7,828 nt of DNA from Candidatus Zixiibacteriota bacterium (GTDB lineage Bacteria > Zixibacteria > MSB-5A5 > GN15 > FEB-12), in contig DAOWMZ010000065.1 of NCBI GenBank assembly GCA_030642845.1, positions 1 through 7,828 of the forward strand, read 5' to 3'. The position numbers were made by a program, and so were the translations under genes. Within the stretch, counting starts at the first letter, position 1; every line of letters begins with the position of its first letter. Shown in pieces: positions 1-6,384 of the stretch. Below the pieces are notes generated by a model. It was not told where the DNA came from. It worked only from the letters and a program-made list of their open reading frames with translations, and searched no databases.

Positions 1-8
1 CTATTTCT

Positions 9-190
9 GTCATTCCCGCGAAGAGGCTGTGTCGCAATCAATATTCATACTGTTTAGGTCGCGTAGCGGGCGGCCTTGTGTCGCCCGAACTCTTTGTCCT
101 GCAACGGTGGAGACAAGCCCCATCTCTACGCGTCATCGAAAGTATTAAAACAAAACAGCATTATGACACAGTCTCCAAGCTGGGAATGAC
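9..190. repeat. Composite element with outer inverted repeats
   Basis: The left arm at 9-38 and the right arm at 160-190 are imperfect inverted repeats. Both begin, reading inward, with GTCATTCCC (exact) and later share the block AGGCTGTGTCGCAAT versus AGACTGTGTCATAAT (12 of 15 identical). The arms enclose a second, unrelated inverted repeat at 61-132. No open reading frame of note lies inside, so this looks like a non-autonomous, MITE-like or REP-like intergenic element with another repeat inserted in it. GTCATTCCC-type ends are common in dispersed intergenic repeats of many bacteria, but I cannot assign a named family. Confidence 0.6.
61..132. repeat. Dispersed hairpin repeat, copy A
   Basis: The left arm (61-87) contains CGGGCG and CGCCCG (67-72 and 82-87), which can fold into a 6-bp hairpin. 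The right arm (106-132) is a diverged inverted version of the left arm. The same two-arm structure recurs in the same orientation at 3634-3719. The left arms match at 27 of 29 positions (62-90 versus 3634-3662) and the right arms at 23 of 27 (106-132 versus 3693-3719). The DNA between the arms is unrelated. This is a dispersed intergenic repeat with no coding content; whether it is mobile is not visible here. Confidence 0.7.
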
Positions 191-329
191 GGTGCACTAA
201 TTTTCCACCATAAATGCAATATCATTGCGTTGGTGGGCCACCCTGAAATCTCGTAAATTTATAACCTCCAACACCACAATGATTTACGTGATCCCCTTAA
301 GGTTTTTATGCTTAATTGCTATATTTCCC

Positions 330-358
330 TTGACAGGTGCACAAGTGTGCAGTATAAT
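330..358 (+). promoter_or_regulatory. Perfect consensus sigma70 promoter
   Basis: TTGACA at 330-335 and TATAAT at 353-358 are separated by exactly 17 bp, so both hexamers and the spacing match the housekeeping consensus. The predicted transcript would start near 365 and have a leader of about 80 nt before the zinc-ribbon start codon at 445. No other promoter of comparable quality is visible before the helicase, so it may drive both genes. The spacer contains an inverted repeat, annotated separately. Confidence 0.8.
338..351. promoter_or_regulatory. Inverted repeat in promoter spacer, possible operator
   Basis: TGCACAAGTGTGCA has perfect 6-bp arms (TGCACA and TGTGCA) around a 2-nt centre. It lies wholly between the -35 and -10 hexamers of the consensus promoter. 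A dimeric repressor bound there would block RNA polymerase, which would fit a promoter this strong. The position and symmetry are seen directly; the operator role is inference and no regulator is encoded in the window. Confidence 0.4.
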
Positions 359-392
359 GATTATTACCAATAACAAGGATGTAAAAATAGAG

Positions 393-405
393 CAGGCAAG
401 GCCTG
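393..405 (+). repeat. CAGGC-N3-GCCTG palindrome in leader
   Basis: CAGGC, AAG, GCCTG forms a perfect 5-bp stem with a 3-nt loop in the predicted 5' leader of the zinc-ribbon gene, followed by GTGTTTTATT. It belongs to a family of such 13-mers also found at 712-724, 827-839, 862-874 and 3181-3193. It could be a small RNA hairpin or a DNA-binding site. The stem is too short to call a terminator. Confidence 0.5.
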
Positions 406-444
406 TGTGTTTTATTACGAAGCATTGTAGGAAAAGGACAAATA

Positions 445-642
445 ATGGAAAATTCGTTTTATGAGATTACAGACAATACTGATGAATCATTGGCAACTTC
501 ATCATTCAAATGGGTCGAACCAGAAGTTGATAACAGCTATAACTACATCAATGCCGGCACTTGCCCTGACTGCGGAATGGGGATGGTCCGACAGGGAAAC
601 TGTTTCAGCTGTCCATCGTGCGGATGGGGATGCTGCGGATGA
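445..642 (+). CDS. Small zinc-ribbon protein, NrdJ-tail-like
   Basis: This gene encodes a 65-aa protein with a polar, acidic first half (about residues 1-37) and a cysteine-rich C-terminus. The cysteines are at 40, 43, 53, 56, 59, 63 and 64, in the order CPDCG, nine residues, CFSCPSCGW, then CCG at the end. The pattern closely follows the cysteine tail of B12-dependent class II ribonucleotide reductase, where CPDCG...CxxCxxCGYSKC-like tails bind zinc or re-reduce the active site. No reductase domain is present, so it is a free-standing domain. The ATG is preceded by AAGGA (434-438) at 6-nt spacing, downstream of a consensus promoter. It could be a metal-binding adaptor, a nucleic-acid-binding ribbon or, less likely, a cysteine-rich modified-peptide precursor. 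The function is unknown. Its last ten codons and stop lie inside a 115-bp tandem duplication. Confidence 0.7.
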   Translation: MENSFYEITDNTDESLATSSFKWVEPEVDNSYNYINAGTCPDCGMGMVRQGNCFSCPSCGWGCCG

Positions 643-677
643 GTGGCCTTGCCACATCTATTAGGGAACGGAAGGAT

Positions 678-719
678 ATGAGGCTACTAAGTATATTTAT
701 TGTCAAAAAAACAGGCTAG
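678..719 (+). other. Possible 13-codon leader ORF, copy 1
   Basis: ATG at 678 opens a 13-codon frame encoding MRLLSIFIVKKTG and ending in TAG (717-719). The same peptide is encoded at 793-834 in the second tandem copy, where all differences are synonymous. The positions match the helicase start codon in the third, partial copy. It may be a translated leader, the duplicated start of a lost gene, or meaningless. Initiation is unproven. Confidence 0.2.
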
Positions 720-792
720 GCCTGTGTCCATCGTGTGGATGGGGATGCTGCGGATGAGTGGCCTTGCCACATCTATTGAGGAACGGAAGAAT

Positions 793-834
793 ATGAGGCT
801 ACTAAGTATATTTATTGTCAAGAAAACAGGCTAG
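793..834 (+). other. Possible 13-codon leader ORF, copy 2
   Basis: This is the second copy of the frame encoding MRLLSIFIVKKTG, with stop TAG at 832-834. The upstream GAGGAACGGAAG is shared with the region before the helicase start. The same doubts apply as for copy 1, and the duplication is very recent, so conservation here is weak evidence for translation. Confidence 0.2.
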
Positions 835-861
835 GCCTGAAAACAGGCGAGGTTGAAAAGA

Positions 862-874
862 CAGGCAATGCCTG
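862..874 (+). repeat. CAGGC-N3-GCCTG palindrome before helicase start
   Basis: CAGGC, AAT, GCCTG is a perfect 13-bp palindrome ending 17 bp before the preferred helicase ATG at 892. With flanking bases it extends to ACAGGC...GCCTGT (861-875). A degenerate half-copy (CAGGCGAGGTTGA) sits at 844-856. Its place directly upstream of the start makes a role in control of the helicase possible, as a hairpin in the message or a protein-binding site. This role is inferred only. Confidence 0.45.
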
Positions 875-891
875 TTGAGGAACGGGAGATT

Positions 892-3591
892 ATGAGAGTT
901 CGTGATTTAAAACATTGGGGCGTGCCGGAACGGATTATCGAGGCCTGGTCGCAACGACAGGGGGAAAGCCTGCTTCCGGTACAAAGCAAAGCGGTGCGCA
1001 AAGGTCTGCTGGGATCAAACGGCATCAACAACGGCGAACATCAACCGGTGCGGATATTGGTTTCGGCACCGACTTCATCGGGAAAATCATTCTGTGCCGA
1101 GATGGCTATGGCACAGGCACTGACCCGACGCCAGAAAACGATCATGCTCTTTCCATTAAAATCATTGGCCGAGCAGAAATACCGAAATCTCAAAGAGACC
1201 TACGAACCGCTGGGGGTGAAATGCCTGATAGCAACCGGAGATCATCCTGAAAATAACAAAGATTTTGCTCAGGGTAATTATCAGGTTGCGGTCGCTATTT
1301 ATGAAAAATTTGATCTCCTGCTGACCGCCAATCTTGATATTCTCGGTACTATCGGATTGGTCGTTGTCGATGAAATCCAGTCTATCGCCGAACCGGGACG
1401 AGGGGTAATTTTAGAGCGAATGTTGACCAAGATGTTAGCTTCGGTTTATAAAACTTCGTTTGTCGGATTGTCGGCGGTGATCGGGGATGCCGAGTGTGCG
1501 GCTGGTCGTTTGGCCGATTGGTTAGGGGCAACACTGGTCGAGGAAACCACAAGGCCGGTCGATCTGCACCGGGGAATAGCAACTCAGGGATCATACCGCT
1601 ACCGAACCTATAATGAGGGACTGGACGGAATCGAACCGTTTGAGACGATGACCGCCGGTGAGGAGCCATTTGAATGTTTTGTCAATCAGATCAAAAATGA
1701 AAAAGGTTCTACACTCGTTTTTCTTAAATCACGCCGTGAAACAGTTGACTATGCTTTCCGTTTAGCATCGGCGGTAAACTGGCCCTCAGCGAAAGATGCG
1801 GTCGAAAAACTTCAGGAAGAGGAAAGTTCATTTTTAATCCGAACTCTCTGTCAGGCACTCAGCCGGGGAGTCGCTTTTCATAATTCCGACCTTTCTCCAC
1901 GCCAACGTCAGGTAGTAGAGAAAGCGTTTGTAAACAACGAGATAAGGGTAATTTTCTCAACTTCCACTTTAGCTATGGGGGTAGATCTTCCTGCTGATAC
2001 TGTTTTCCTTGAGACGGTCAAATATGTTCCCGGAGCCTATGATGACAAGCCGGTTTTGATGCCTGTCAGTCGTTCAGAATTTGATAATATTACCGGACGA
2101 GCCGGACGATTGGGTTATGCCAATGGTAAACCGGGGAGAGCCATTGTACTGGCGCAGTCGGAGTTCGATAGCGATATCCTTTGGGAAAATTATATCCGCC
2201 CTGATGATTCGGAGCCGATAGAATCCGCCTTTCTAAATAGCCATATCGATGATTGGGTTCTCAATATGGTGGCAACCGGTCTGGCTTCGGATACCGATGA
2301 ACTCAATCATTTAATACAGGGCACCCTTTATGCACTGACTAATTCTGATAAAGATGATTCTCCTTTATTAGAAGAAGCCGTAATACGGTTGGGGAAAATT
2401 GAACTGCTGGAGATTGTCGATGGCCGTATTGCCGCTTCACCGGCAGGGTTGGCAGTTGCTAAAACAGGACTGACCGTGCTACAGGCGGAATATTTTATAA
2501 ACGCTTTAAAAGACCAGCATCCGCAAACACCTGCCGGTTGGATAGCATTGGCTCTTGGCGCACCGGATTGGAATCTTCCGCCGGGAATTTTGACCCGTTA
2601 TGAACGAAGCCAGAACGGTTCTCTGAAAATGCTTTACCGCCAGTACGATTACCTGATAGAAGAGGCTTGCTTTCTGGTTGATTGCAGTCATCATCGCGAG
2701 CCTCTCAAAGCAAGTGTTGCCGGACGTTTGAAAAGCATGATGGTGCTCTATGAGTGGATCAATATGACACCCGTTCAGGAATTGGAAGAGCAATTCCAGA
2801 TTCATCTGGGACAGATTATGAGCCTGGGGGATAAAGCGGCTCATTTTGTAACGTCCCTGTCGCATCTGCTAACAGCGGTTGACCAGAGTCATCCGGCTAA
2901 AAAAGAACTCGAAGAACTCAGCTTCTGTTTGCGGCATGGCCTATCATTTTCGCTTGAGCGGTTATATCTGTCGTTTGGCGACATTCTGGTAAGATCGGAT
3001 TTTATTGCAATGCATGCGTCCGGTATAAAAACTATTGCTGATCTTGCCAATTATCCACCGGAACAGTTACCGGAAATCATTAAGGGGAGGGGTAAGTTAA
3101 TATGTTTCAATGAAAAACTAAACACTCTTAAAGAGGAGGTTGATATGCAGCCCCAGGTGCATCAGAACACAAATAATACTCAGGCGATGCCTGCCCTCAC
3201 CAGTAAACCGGAATCAATTGTGATCGATGGAAGCTATGAGCGGGAAAGGTATCTGGTTCGGATTAACGGTTTCCCGGTTCGTCTGACGGGCAAATCATTT
3301 AAATATTTTGTCAAATTAGCCTGGTCGCGGATGAACCGTGATACCGGCTGGGTTTACAAAGAGGATATCGAAATGGGTTTCAATCAGGCCCGTTATCTCT
3401 ACCGGATGAAAAACGAAATAGCAGCCGGTATAAATATGGATTGGCCGGTTTTTGAAAACAATCGCCTCGGTTACTACCGGCTCAAAATGGAACCGGCCCA
3501 GATAAGCATCAATATGGATAATCTCAAAGACCACCCGGACTTTGAATTAAGCCGTATGTTCTCAGGCCAGGGATCAGAACCGATCAATTAG
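892..3591 (+). CDS. Ski2/Hel308-like helicase with C-terminal winged helix
   Basis: This is an 899-aa superfamily 2 helicase. Visible motifs are the upstream Q31, Walker A SAPTSSGKS (K65), Ia PLKSLAEQK (88-96), Walker B DEIQ (160-163), motif III SAV (194-196), motif V TSTLAMGVDLP (357-367) and motif VI GRAGR (402-406). Winged-helix and ratchet-like helical regions follow, then a helix-hairpin-helix-like stretch (about 705-735), as in Hel308/Ski2 relatives. An added domain at about 787-866 reads like an OmpR/PhoB winged helix: VRINGFPVRLTGKSF, then ARYLYRMKNEI, then LGYYRL. The likely role is ATP-driven unwinding or remodelling of DNA or RNA. I chose ATG 892, which gives MRVRDL just before the Q motif and follows GAGGAACGGGAG; in-frame TTG 853 and ATG 868 have poorer ribosome sites. 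The coding sequence looks more GC-rich than the Lon gene. HamB-type defence helicases are related, but no HamA partner is seen. Confidence 0.88.
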   Translation: MRVRDLKHWGVPERIIEAWSQRQGESLLPVQSKAVRKGLLGSNGINNGEHQPVRILVSAPTSSGKSFCAEMAMAQALTRRQKTIMLFPLKSLAEQKYRNLKETYEPLGVKCLIATGDHPENNKDFAQGNYQVAVAIYEKFDLLLTANLDILGTIGLVVVDEIQSIAEPGRGVILERMLTKMLASVYKTSFVGLSAVIGDAECAAGRLADWLGATLVEETTRPVDLHRGIATQGSYRYRTYNEGLDGIEPFETMTAGEEPFECFVNQIKNEKGSTLVFLKSRRETVDYAFRLASAVNWPSAKDAVEKLQEEESSFLIRTLCQALSRGVAFHNSDLSPRQRQVVEKAFVNNEIRVIFSTSTLAMGVDLPADTVFLETVKYVPGAYDDKPVLMPVSRSEFDNITGRAGRLGYANGKPGRAIVLAQSEFDSDILWENYIRPDDSEPIESAFLNSHIDDWVLNMVATGLASDTDELNHLIQGTLYALTNSDKDDSPLLEEAVIRLGKIELLEIVDGRIAASPAGLAVAKTGLTVLQAEYFINALKDQHPQTPAGWIALALGAPDWNLPPGILTRYERSQNGSLKMLYRQYDYLIEEACFLVDCSHHREPLKASVAGRLKSMMVLYEWINMTPVQELEEQFQIHLGQIMSLGDKAAHFVTSLSHLLTAVDQSHPAKKELEELSFCLRHGLSFSLERLYLSFGDILVRSDFIAMHASGIKTIADLANYPPEQLPEIIKGRGKLICFNEKLNTLKEEVDMQPQVHQNTNNTQAMPALTSKPESIVIDGSYERERYLVRINGFPVRLTGKSFKYFVKLAWSRMNRDTGWVYKEDIEMGFNQARYLYRMKNEIAAGINMDWPVFENNRLGYYRLKMEPAQISINMDNLKDHPDFELSRMFSGQGSEPIN
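3181..3193 (+). repeat. CAGGC-N3-GCCTG palindrome inside helicase gene
   Basis: CAGGC, GAT, GCCTG is a perfect copy of the 13-bp palindrome that clusters upstream of the gene. It encodes Q-A-M-P in a low-complexity linker just before the C-terminal winged-helix domain. The upstream copy at 862-874 reads Q-A-M-P in the same frame. A junction or repeat insertion at this linker is possible. Confidence 0.4.
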
Positions 3592-3633
3592 TCGAAGGTT
3601 GACTGTCGAATTTACAATAGACTCTCAAACTCA

Positions 3634-3719
3634 CGTAGAGGGCGGCCTTGTGTCGCCCGGACATCATTTTCCATTTATATGGCGGATTATATGGCGGAGA
3701 CAAGCCCCGCCACTACGCG
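3634..3719. repeat. Dispersed hairpin repeat, copy B
   Basis: This is the second copy of the repeat at 61-132, in the same orientation. The left arm (3634-3662) and right arm (3693-3719) are inverted versions of each other around a short unrelated centre. The left arm has an internal hairpin with GGGCG (3640-3644) and CGCCC (3654-3658). A 12-bp tandem ATATGGCGGATT / ATATGGCGGAGA (3677-3700) overlaps the right arm. It begins about 40 bp after the helicase stop. The large folded structure might help end transcription, but no T-tract follows, so I do not call it a terminator. Confidence 0.7.
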
Positions 3720-3823
3720 AATCAAATATAGTATAGATAAGTGGACTTATTGGAAAAGTCTAAGAATACAAATTTAATGAAAGACCGAATAAAAATAAGA
3801 GAAGCTATGCTTCCAAATTAAAA

Positions 3824-3853
3824 TTGACTTTTGTGATTGAGAAAGGCTAACTT
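3824..3853 (+). promoter_or_regulatory. Probable promoter of the Lon-like gene
   Basis: TTGACT (3824-3829) and TAACTT (3848-3853) are 18 bp apart, with the TTG start codon 26 bp further downstream. The -35 element is good and the -10 element is weak. The region between the upstream repeat and the start is AT-rich. This suggests that the Lon-like gene is transcribed separately from the helicase. Confidence 0.4.
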
Positions 3854-3879
3854 ACTTCAAATAAATAATGGAGTAAGTT

Positions 3880-6384
3880 TTGACTAAAAATGACAATAAA
3901 ATAGAAATTATTAAATCCAAAAGCAGTCAGCCAATTCTGGCATCGGACAGGGAAGAAAAACTACCGGTACTTCCATTGCAAACAGGAGTGCTGTTTCCTG
4001 AAATGATGATGACTCTTCAGATGGGTCGTCCCGATAATCTGGAGCTTATAAAATACTGTCTGGATGGAAACCGAGAATTCGTTGCATCCTATACACCCAA
4101 ACATCCAGGCGATAATAATGGTGCCAAAATTCATCAGGTCGGAGTTCTGGCCGTGATCAGGGACAGCAGAGTAGGACCCGGGGAATCACTGGTTGTTACA
4201 ATTGAGGGCATTCGCAGGGTTATCATCAATAAAATAGTCAAACAGGATCCGTATCTTGAAGCTGTAATAAATAGTCTCCAATCCCCATCCTCTGTCAGTA
4301 AAAAATTAGGTGAATATGTTAATCAGGTAATATCGATCATACGTGAAATTACTCAGCTCGACCCGGGTTATTCCCCAGAACAGCTCAATGTTATTAAAAT
4401 GAACGAGAAAGATCCTTCCTTGTTAGCGGATAAAGTTGCCTCAATATTTCATTTTCCTCTTAATTCCAAACAGGAATTATTGGAAACTGTTAACCTGAAG
4501 AATCGATTTGGAAAACTTCTGGAATATCTCAATGCGGAGTTAAGCCGGGCGGCTACAGCTCATAGTATTGAGGATAATGTTAAAACAACTATTGAAGAAG
4601 AACAAAAACGTCATTATTTAAAACAACAGTTATTCGAAATACGTAGGCAACTTGGCGAAGATCTCTCCGAAGAAAAAGAAGCGGTTCGTTTCCGAAGAAT
4701 AATTAAAAATTCACCTGGCCTTCCGGCTGATGTTGTTGCTCGGGCTAAAATAGAAATTGACCGACTTTCAAACATCTCTCAGGCCTCTGCGGAATACGGA
4801 GTAACAAAGAATTATCTAGATTGGATTTTATCACTGCCGTGGGGTAAATACACTCCTGAAAATTATGAAATTGCTGATGTTAAAAAAATCCTTGAAACTG
4901 ACTACTACGGACCCGCATTGATTAAAGAGTCTGTATTACAACGCCTATCGGTAAGAAAGCTTCTTGGCGGAATAAATGAAGGGCCGACGATATGCCTGGT
5001 AGGAGCATCAGGAACCGGAAAAGCATCGTTGGCTAAAGCCATTGCCCATGCTTTAGGTAAAGAATTTGTCCGCATCTCAGTAGGTGGTATCTCCGAAGTC
5101 AGCGAGATAAAAGGATCAACGCGTACTTTTCTGGGGGCAATGCCGGGGAAGATTGTTCGTACTCTAAGAGAAGCTGGATCGTGTGATCCGATAGTACTTA
5201 TTGATGATATTGATTATTTTAACATGGAAAACGACTCCTCGGTTAATATGGCTTTACTTGAGGTTATTGATAGTCGTTGGAATTCCAGATTTCTGGATCG
5301 TTATATAGGCATCCCTTTTGATTTTCAAAAAATATTCTTTATCTGTTCTGTGCGATCTTATGATGAAATCCCTGAACAGTTTCTACCACGATTTGATATT
5401 ATTGAACTCCCCGGATATATTGAAAAGGAAAAGATTATTATATCAAAAAGGTTTTTGATTCCAAAACTACTGAAAAAACATGGATTAGTAAAATCAGAAA
5501 TTAAACTCAGTGATAAAATCCTAACCAGAATAATTATCAATTATACGATGGAAGCCGGATTGCTTGGGTTTTCACAGCAGATTGAAAAATTGTTCAGGAA
5601 AATTGCTCTTGAAAAATCAGAGAAGAAGAAAAAGATATGGTCAATAAATGAAAAAAATGTGGAAACATATCTTGGAGCACCGGTTTTTATTCCTGAAAAA
5701 GCTGTCAGCTCTCCAGAGATAGGAACCGCCGCAGGTTTAGCATGGACAGGAACAGGGGGAGATCTGATGTTTTTTTTAGGTCTCAAAATGAAAGGGGATG
5801 GACAGATTTTTACAACTGGATCTCTTGGCGAAGTAATGCGGGAGTCTATCCAGGCCGCCCATTCCTATGTCCGCTCCAAGGCAGATGTGTTGGGCATTGA
5901 TGCCAACGATTTTAATAATTTTGATATTCACATTCACTTCCCATCGGGAGCGATTCCCAAAGACGGTCCCTCAGCCGGAATTACAGTATGTCTTGTTATT
6001 GCATCCGTAATGGCGGAGCGTCCGATACGAAATGATATTGCTGTTACAGGTGAAGTCACATTACGAGGGAAAGTTCTCCAGGTTGGCGGCATTAAAGAAA
6101 AAATTTCCGCAGCTTATAGGGCTGGTATTCATCACGTTGCTCTTCCAAAAGAAAATATAAAAGATATCAAAGAACTCCCTAAAGAAATTATTAGAAAAAC
6201 AAAATTTACATATATTGAAAGAGTGGATGAATTATTTGAAGTATGCCTTCTTGATTTTACTCCTTCTTCTTACACGCTTGAAAAGATATTCGCAGAAGAG
6301 ATTGAAAAAGCAAAGAGAAGAAAAAAACGGACTACTAAAAAAAAATCTACTACTTCAAGGACATCAAAATTGAAAAAGAAATAG
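3880..6384 (+). CDS. Lon-family protease with degenerate ATPase motifs
   Basis: This 834-aa protein has the full LonA layout: N-terminal substrate-binding domain (about 27-140), helical region with [17 protein letters not shown] (about 247-263), AAA+ module (about 350-565) and protease domain (about 620-790). The protease looks active, with Ser698 in PKDGPSAG and Lys741 in GGIKEK, 43 residues apart as in E. coli S679/K722. The ATPase is altered: Walker A is GASGTGKA (K381 kept, Thr to Ala382), Walker B reads IDDID (second acid Asp443 instead of Glu), the sensor-1 Asn is Arg492 and the sensor-2 Arg is Leu562. The arginine finger (Arg504) and pore loop TFLGAMPG (416-423) remain. A polybasic tail covers 806-834. 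TTG is the only possible upstream start: TAA lies in frame at 3874-3876 and GGAG (3870-3873) is 6 nt before it. Family membership is certain. It is probably a paralogue of housekeeping Lon with weak or no ATP hydrolysis. Confidence 0.93.
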   Translation: MTKNDNKIEIIKSKSSQPILASDREEKLPVLPLQTGVLFPEMMMTLQMGRPDNLELIKYCLDGNREFVASYTPKHPGDNNGAKIHQVGVLAVIRDSRVGPGESLVVTIEGIRRVIINKIVKQDPYLEAVINSLQSPSSVSKKLGEYVNQVISIIREITQLDPGYSPEQLNVIKMNEKDPSLLADKVASIFHFPLNSKQELLETVNLKNRFGKLLEYLNAELSRAATAHSIEDNVKTTIEEEQKRHYLKQQLFEIRRQLGEDLSEEKEAVRFRRIIKNSPGLPADVVARAKIEIDRLSNISQASAEYGVTKNYLDWILSLPWGKYTPENYEIADVKKILETDYYGPALIKESVLQRLSVRKLLGGINEGPTICLVGASGTGKASLAKAIAHALGKEFVRISVGGISEVSEIKGSTRTFLGAMPGKIVRTLREAGSCDPIVLIDDIDYFNMENDSSVNMALLEVIDSRWNSRFLDRYIGIPFDFQKIFFICSVRSYDEIPEQFLPRFDIIELPGYIEKEKIIISKRFLIPKLLKKHGLVKSEIKLSDKILTRIIINYTMEAGLLGFSQQIEKLFRKIALEKSEKKKKIWSINEKNVETYLGAPVFIPEKAVSSPEIGTAAGLAWTGTGGDLMFFLGLKMKGDGQIFTTGSLGEVMRESIQAAHSYVRSKADVLGIDANDFNNFDIHIHFPSGAIPKDGPSAGITVCLVIASVMAERPIRNDIAVTGEVTLRGKVLQVGGIKEKISAAYRAGIHHVALPKENIKDIKELPKEIIRKTKFTYIERVDELFEVCLLDFTPSSYTLEKIFAEEIEKAKRRKKRTTKKKSTTSRTSKLKKK

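Larger units (their letters stand above)
610..839 (+). repeat. 115-bp tandem duplication, two copies
   Basis: Copy 1 (610-724) and copy 2 (725-839) abut directly and differ at about five positions. Each unit holds, in order: codons for CPSCGWGCCG plus the stop of the zinc-ribbon gene; a GTGGC-CTT-GCCAC hairpin (643-655 and 758-770); a purine-rich stretch resembling GAGGAACGGAAG; an ATG (678 and 793); and a CAGGC-TAG-GCCTG palindrome at its end. Because 115 is not a multiple of three, copy 2 cannot extend the protein. A shorter third relic is visible at about 873-895, where CTGTTGAGGAACGGGAG and then ATGAGA match the unit and provide the helicase start region. The event therefore duplicated the junction between the two genes. 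Confidence 0.9.

Noticed and set aside
225..464. 79-codon frame on the + strand before the zinc-ribbon gene
   Set aside because: It spans the consensus promoter and its predicted transcript start, has no ribosome site and overlaps the better-supported gene at 445.
461..664. 67-codon frame overlapping the zinc-ribbon gene
   Set aside because: It is a shifted reading of the same DNA; the 445 frame has the ribosome site and the structured cysteine motif.
776..812. TTGAGG and TATATT in the tandem unit as a helicase promoter
   Set aside because: The spacing is 25 bp, too long for a sigma70 promoter.
610..875. CRISPR-like array
   Set aside because: The repeats are 115 bp and directly abutting with no spacers, and the palindromes are irregularly spaced. 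No cas genes are present.
853..891. Upstream helicase starts TTG 853 and ATG 868
   Set aside because: The TTG has GAGG immediately against it and the ATG lies inside a palindrome with no good ribosome site. ATG 892 aligns with the ATG of the tandem units and fits the family N-terminus.
1382..1669. Minus-strand frames inside the helicase and Lon genes (also near 2506-2865, 3316-3534, 5358-5786)
   Set aside because: They are antisense shadows of strongly supported genes, without recognisable motifs.
892..6384. Helicase and Lon-like gene as one operon or defence pair
   Set aside because: A 288-bp gap with a dispersed repeat and a separate promoter-like sequence lies between them, and their base composition differs. 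Adjacency alone is not enough.
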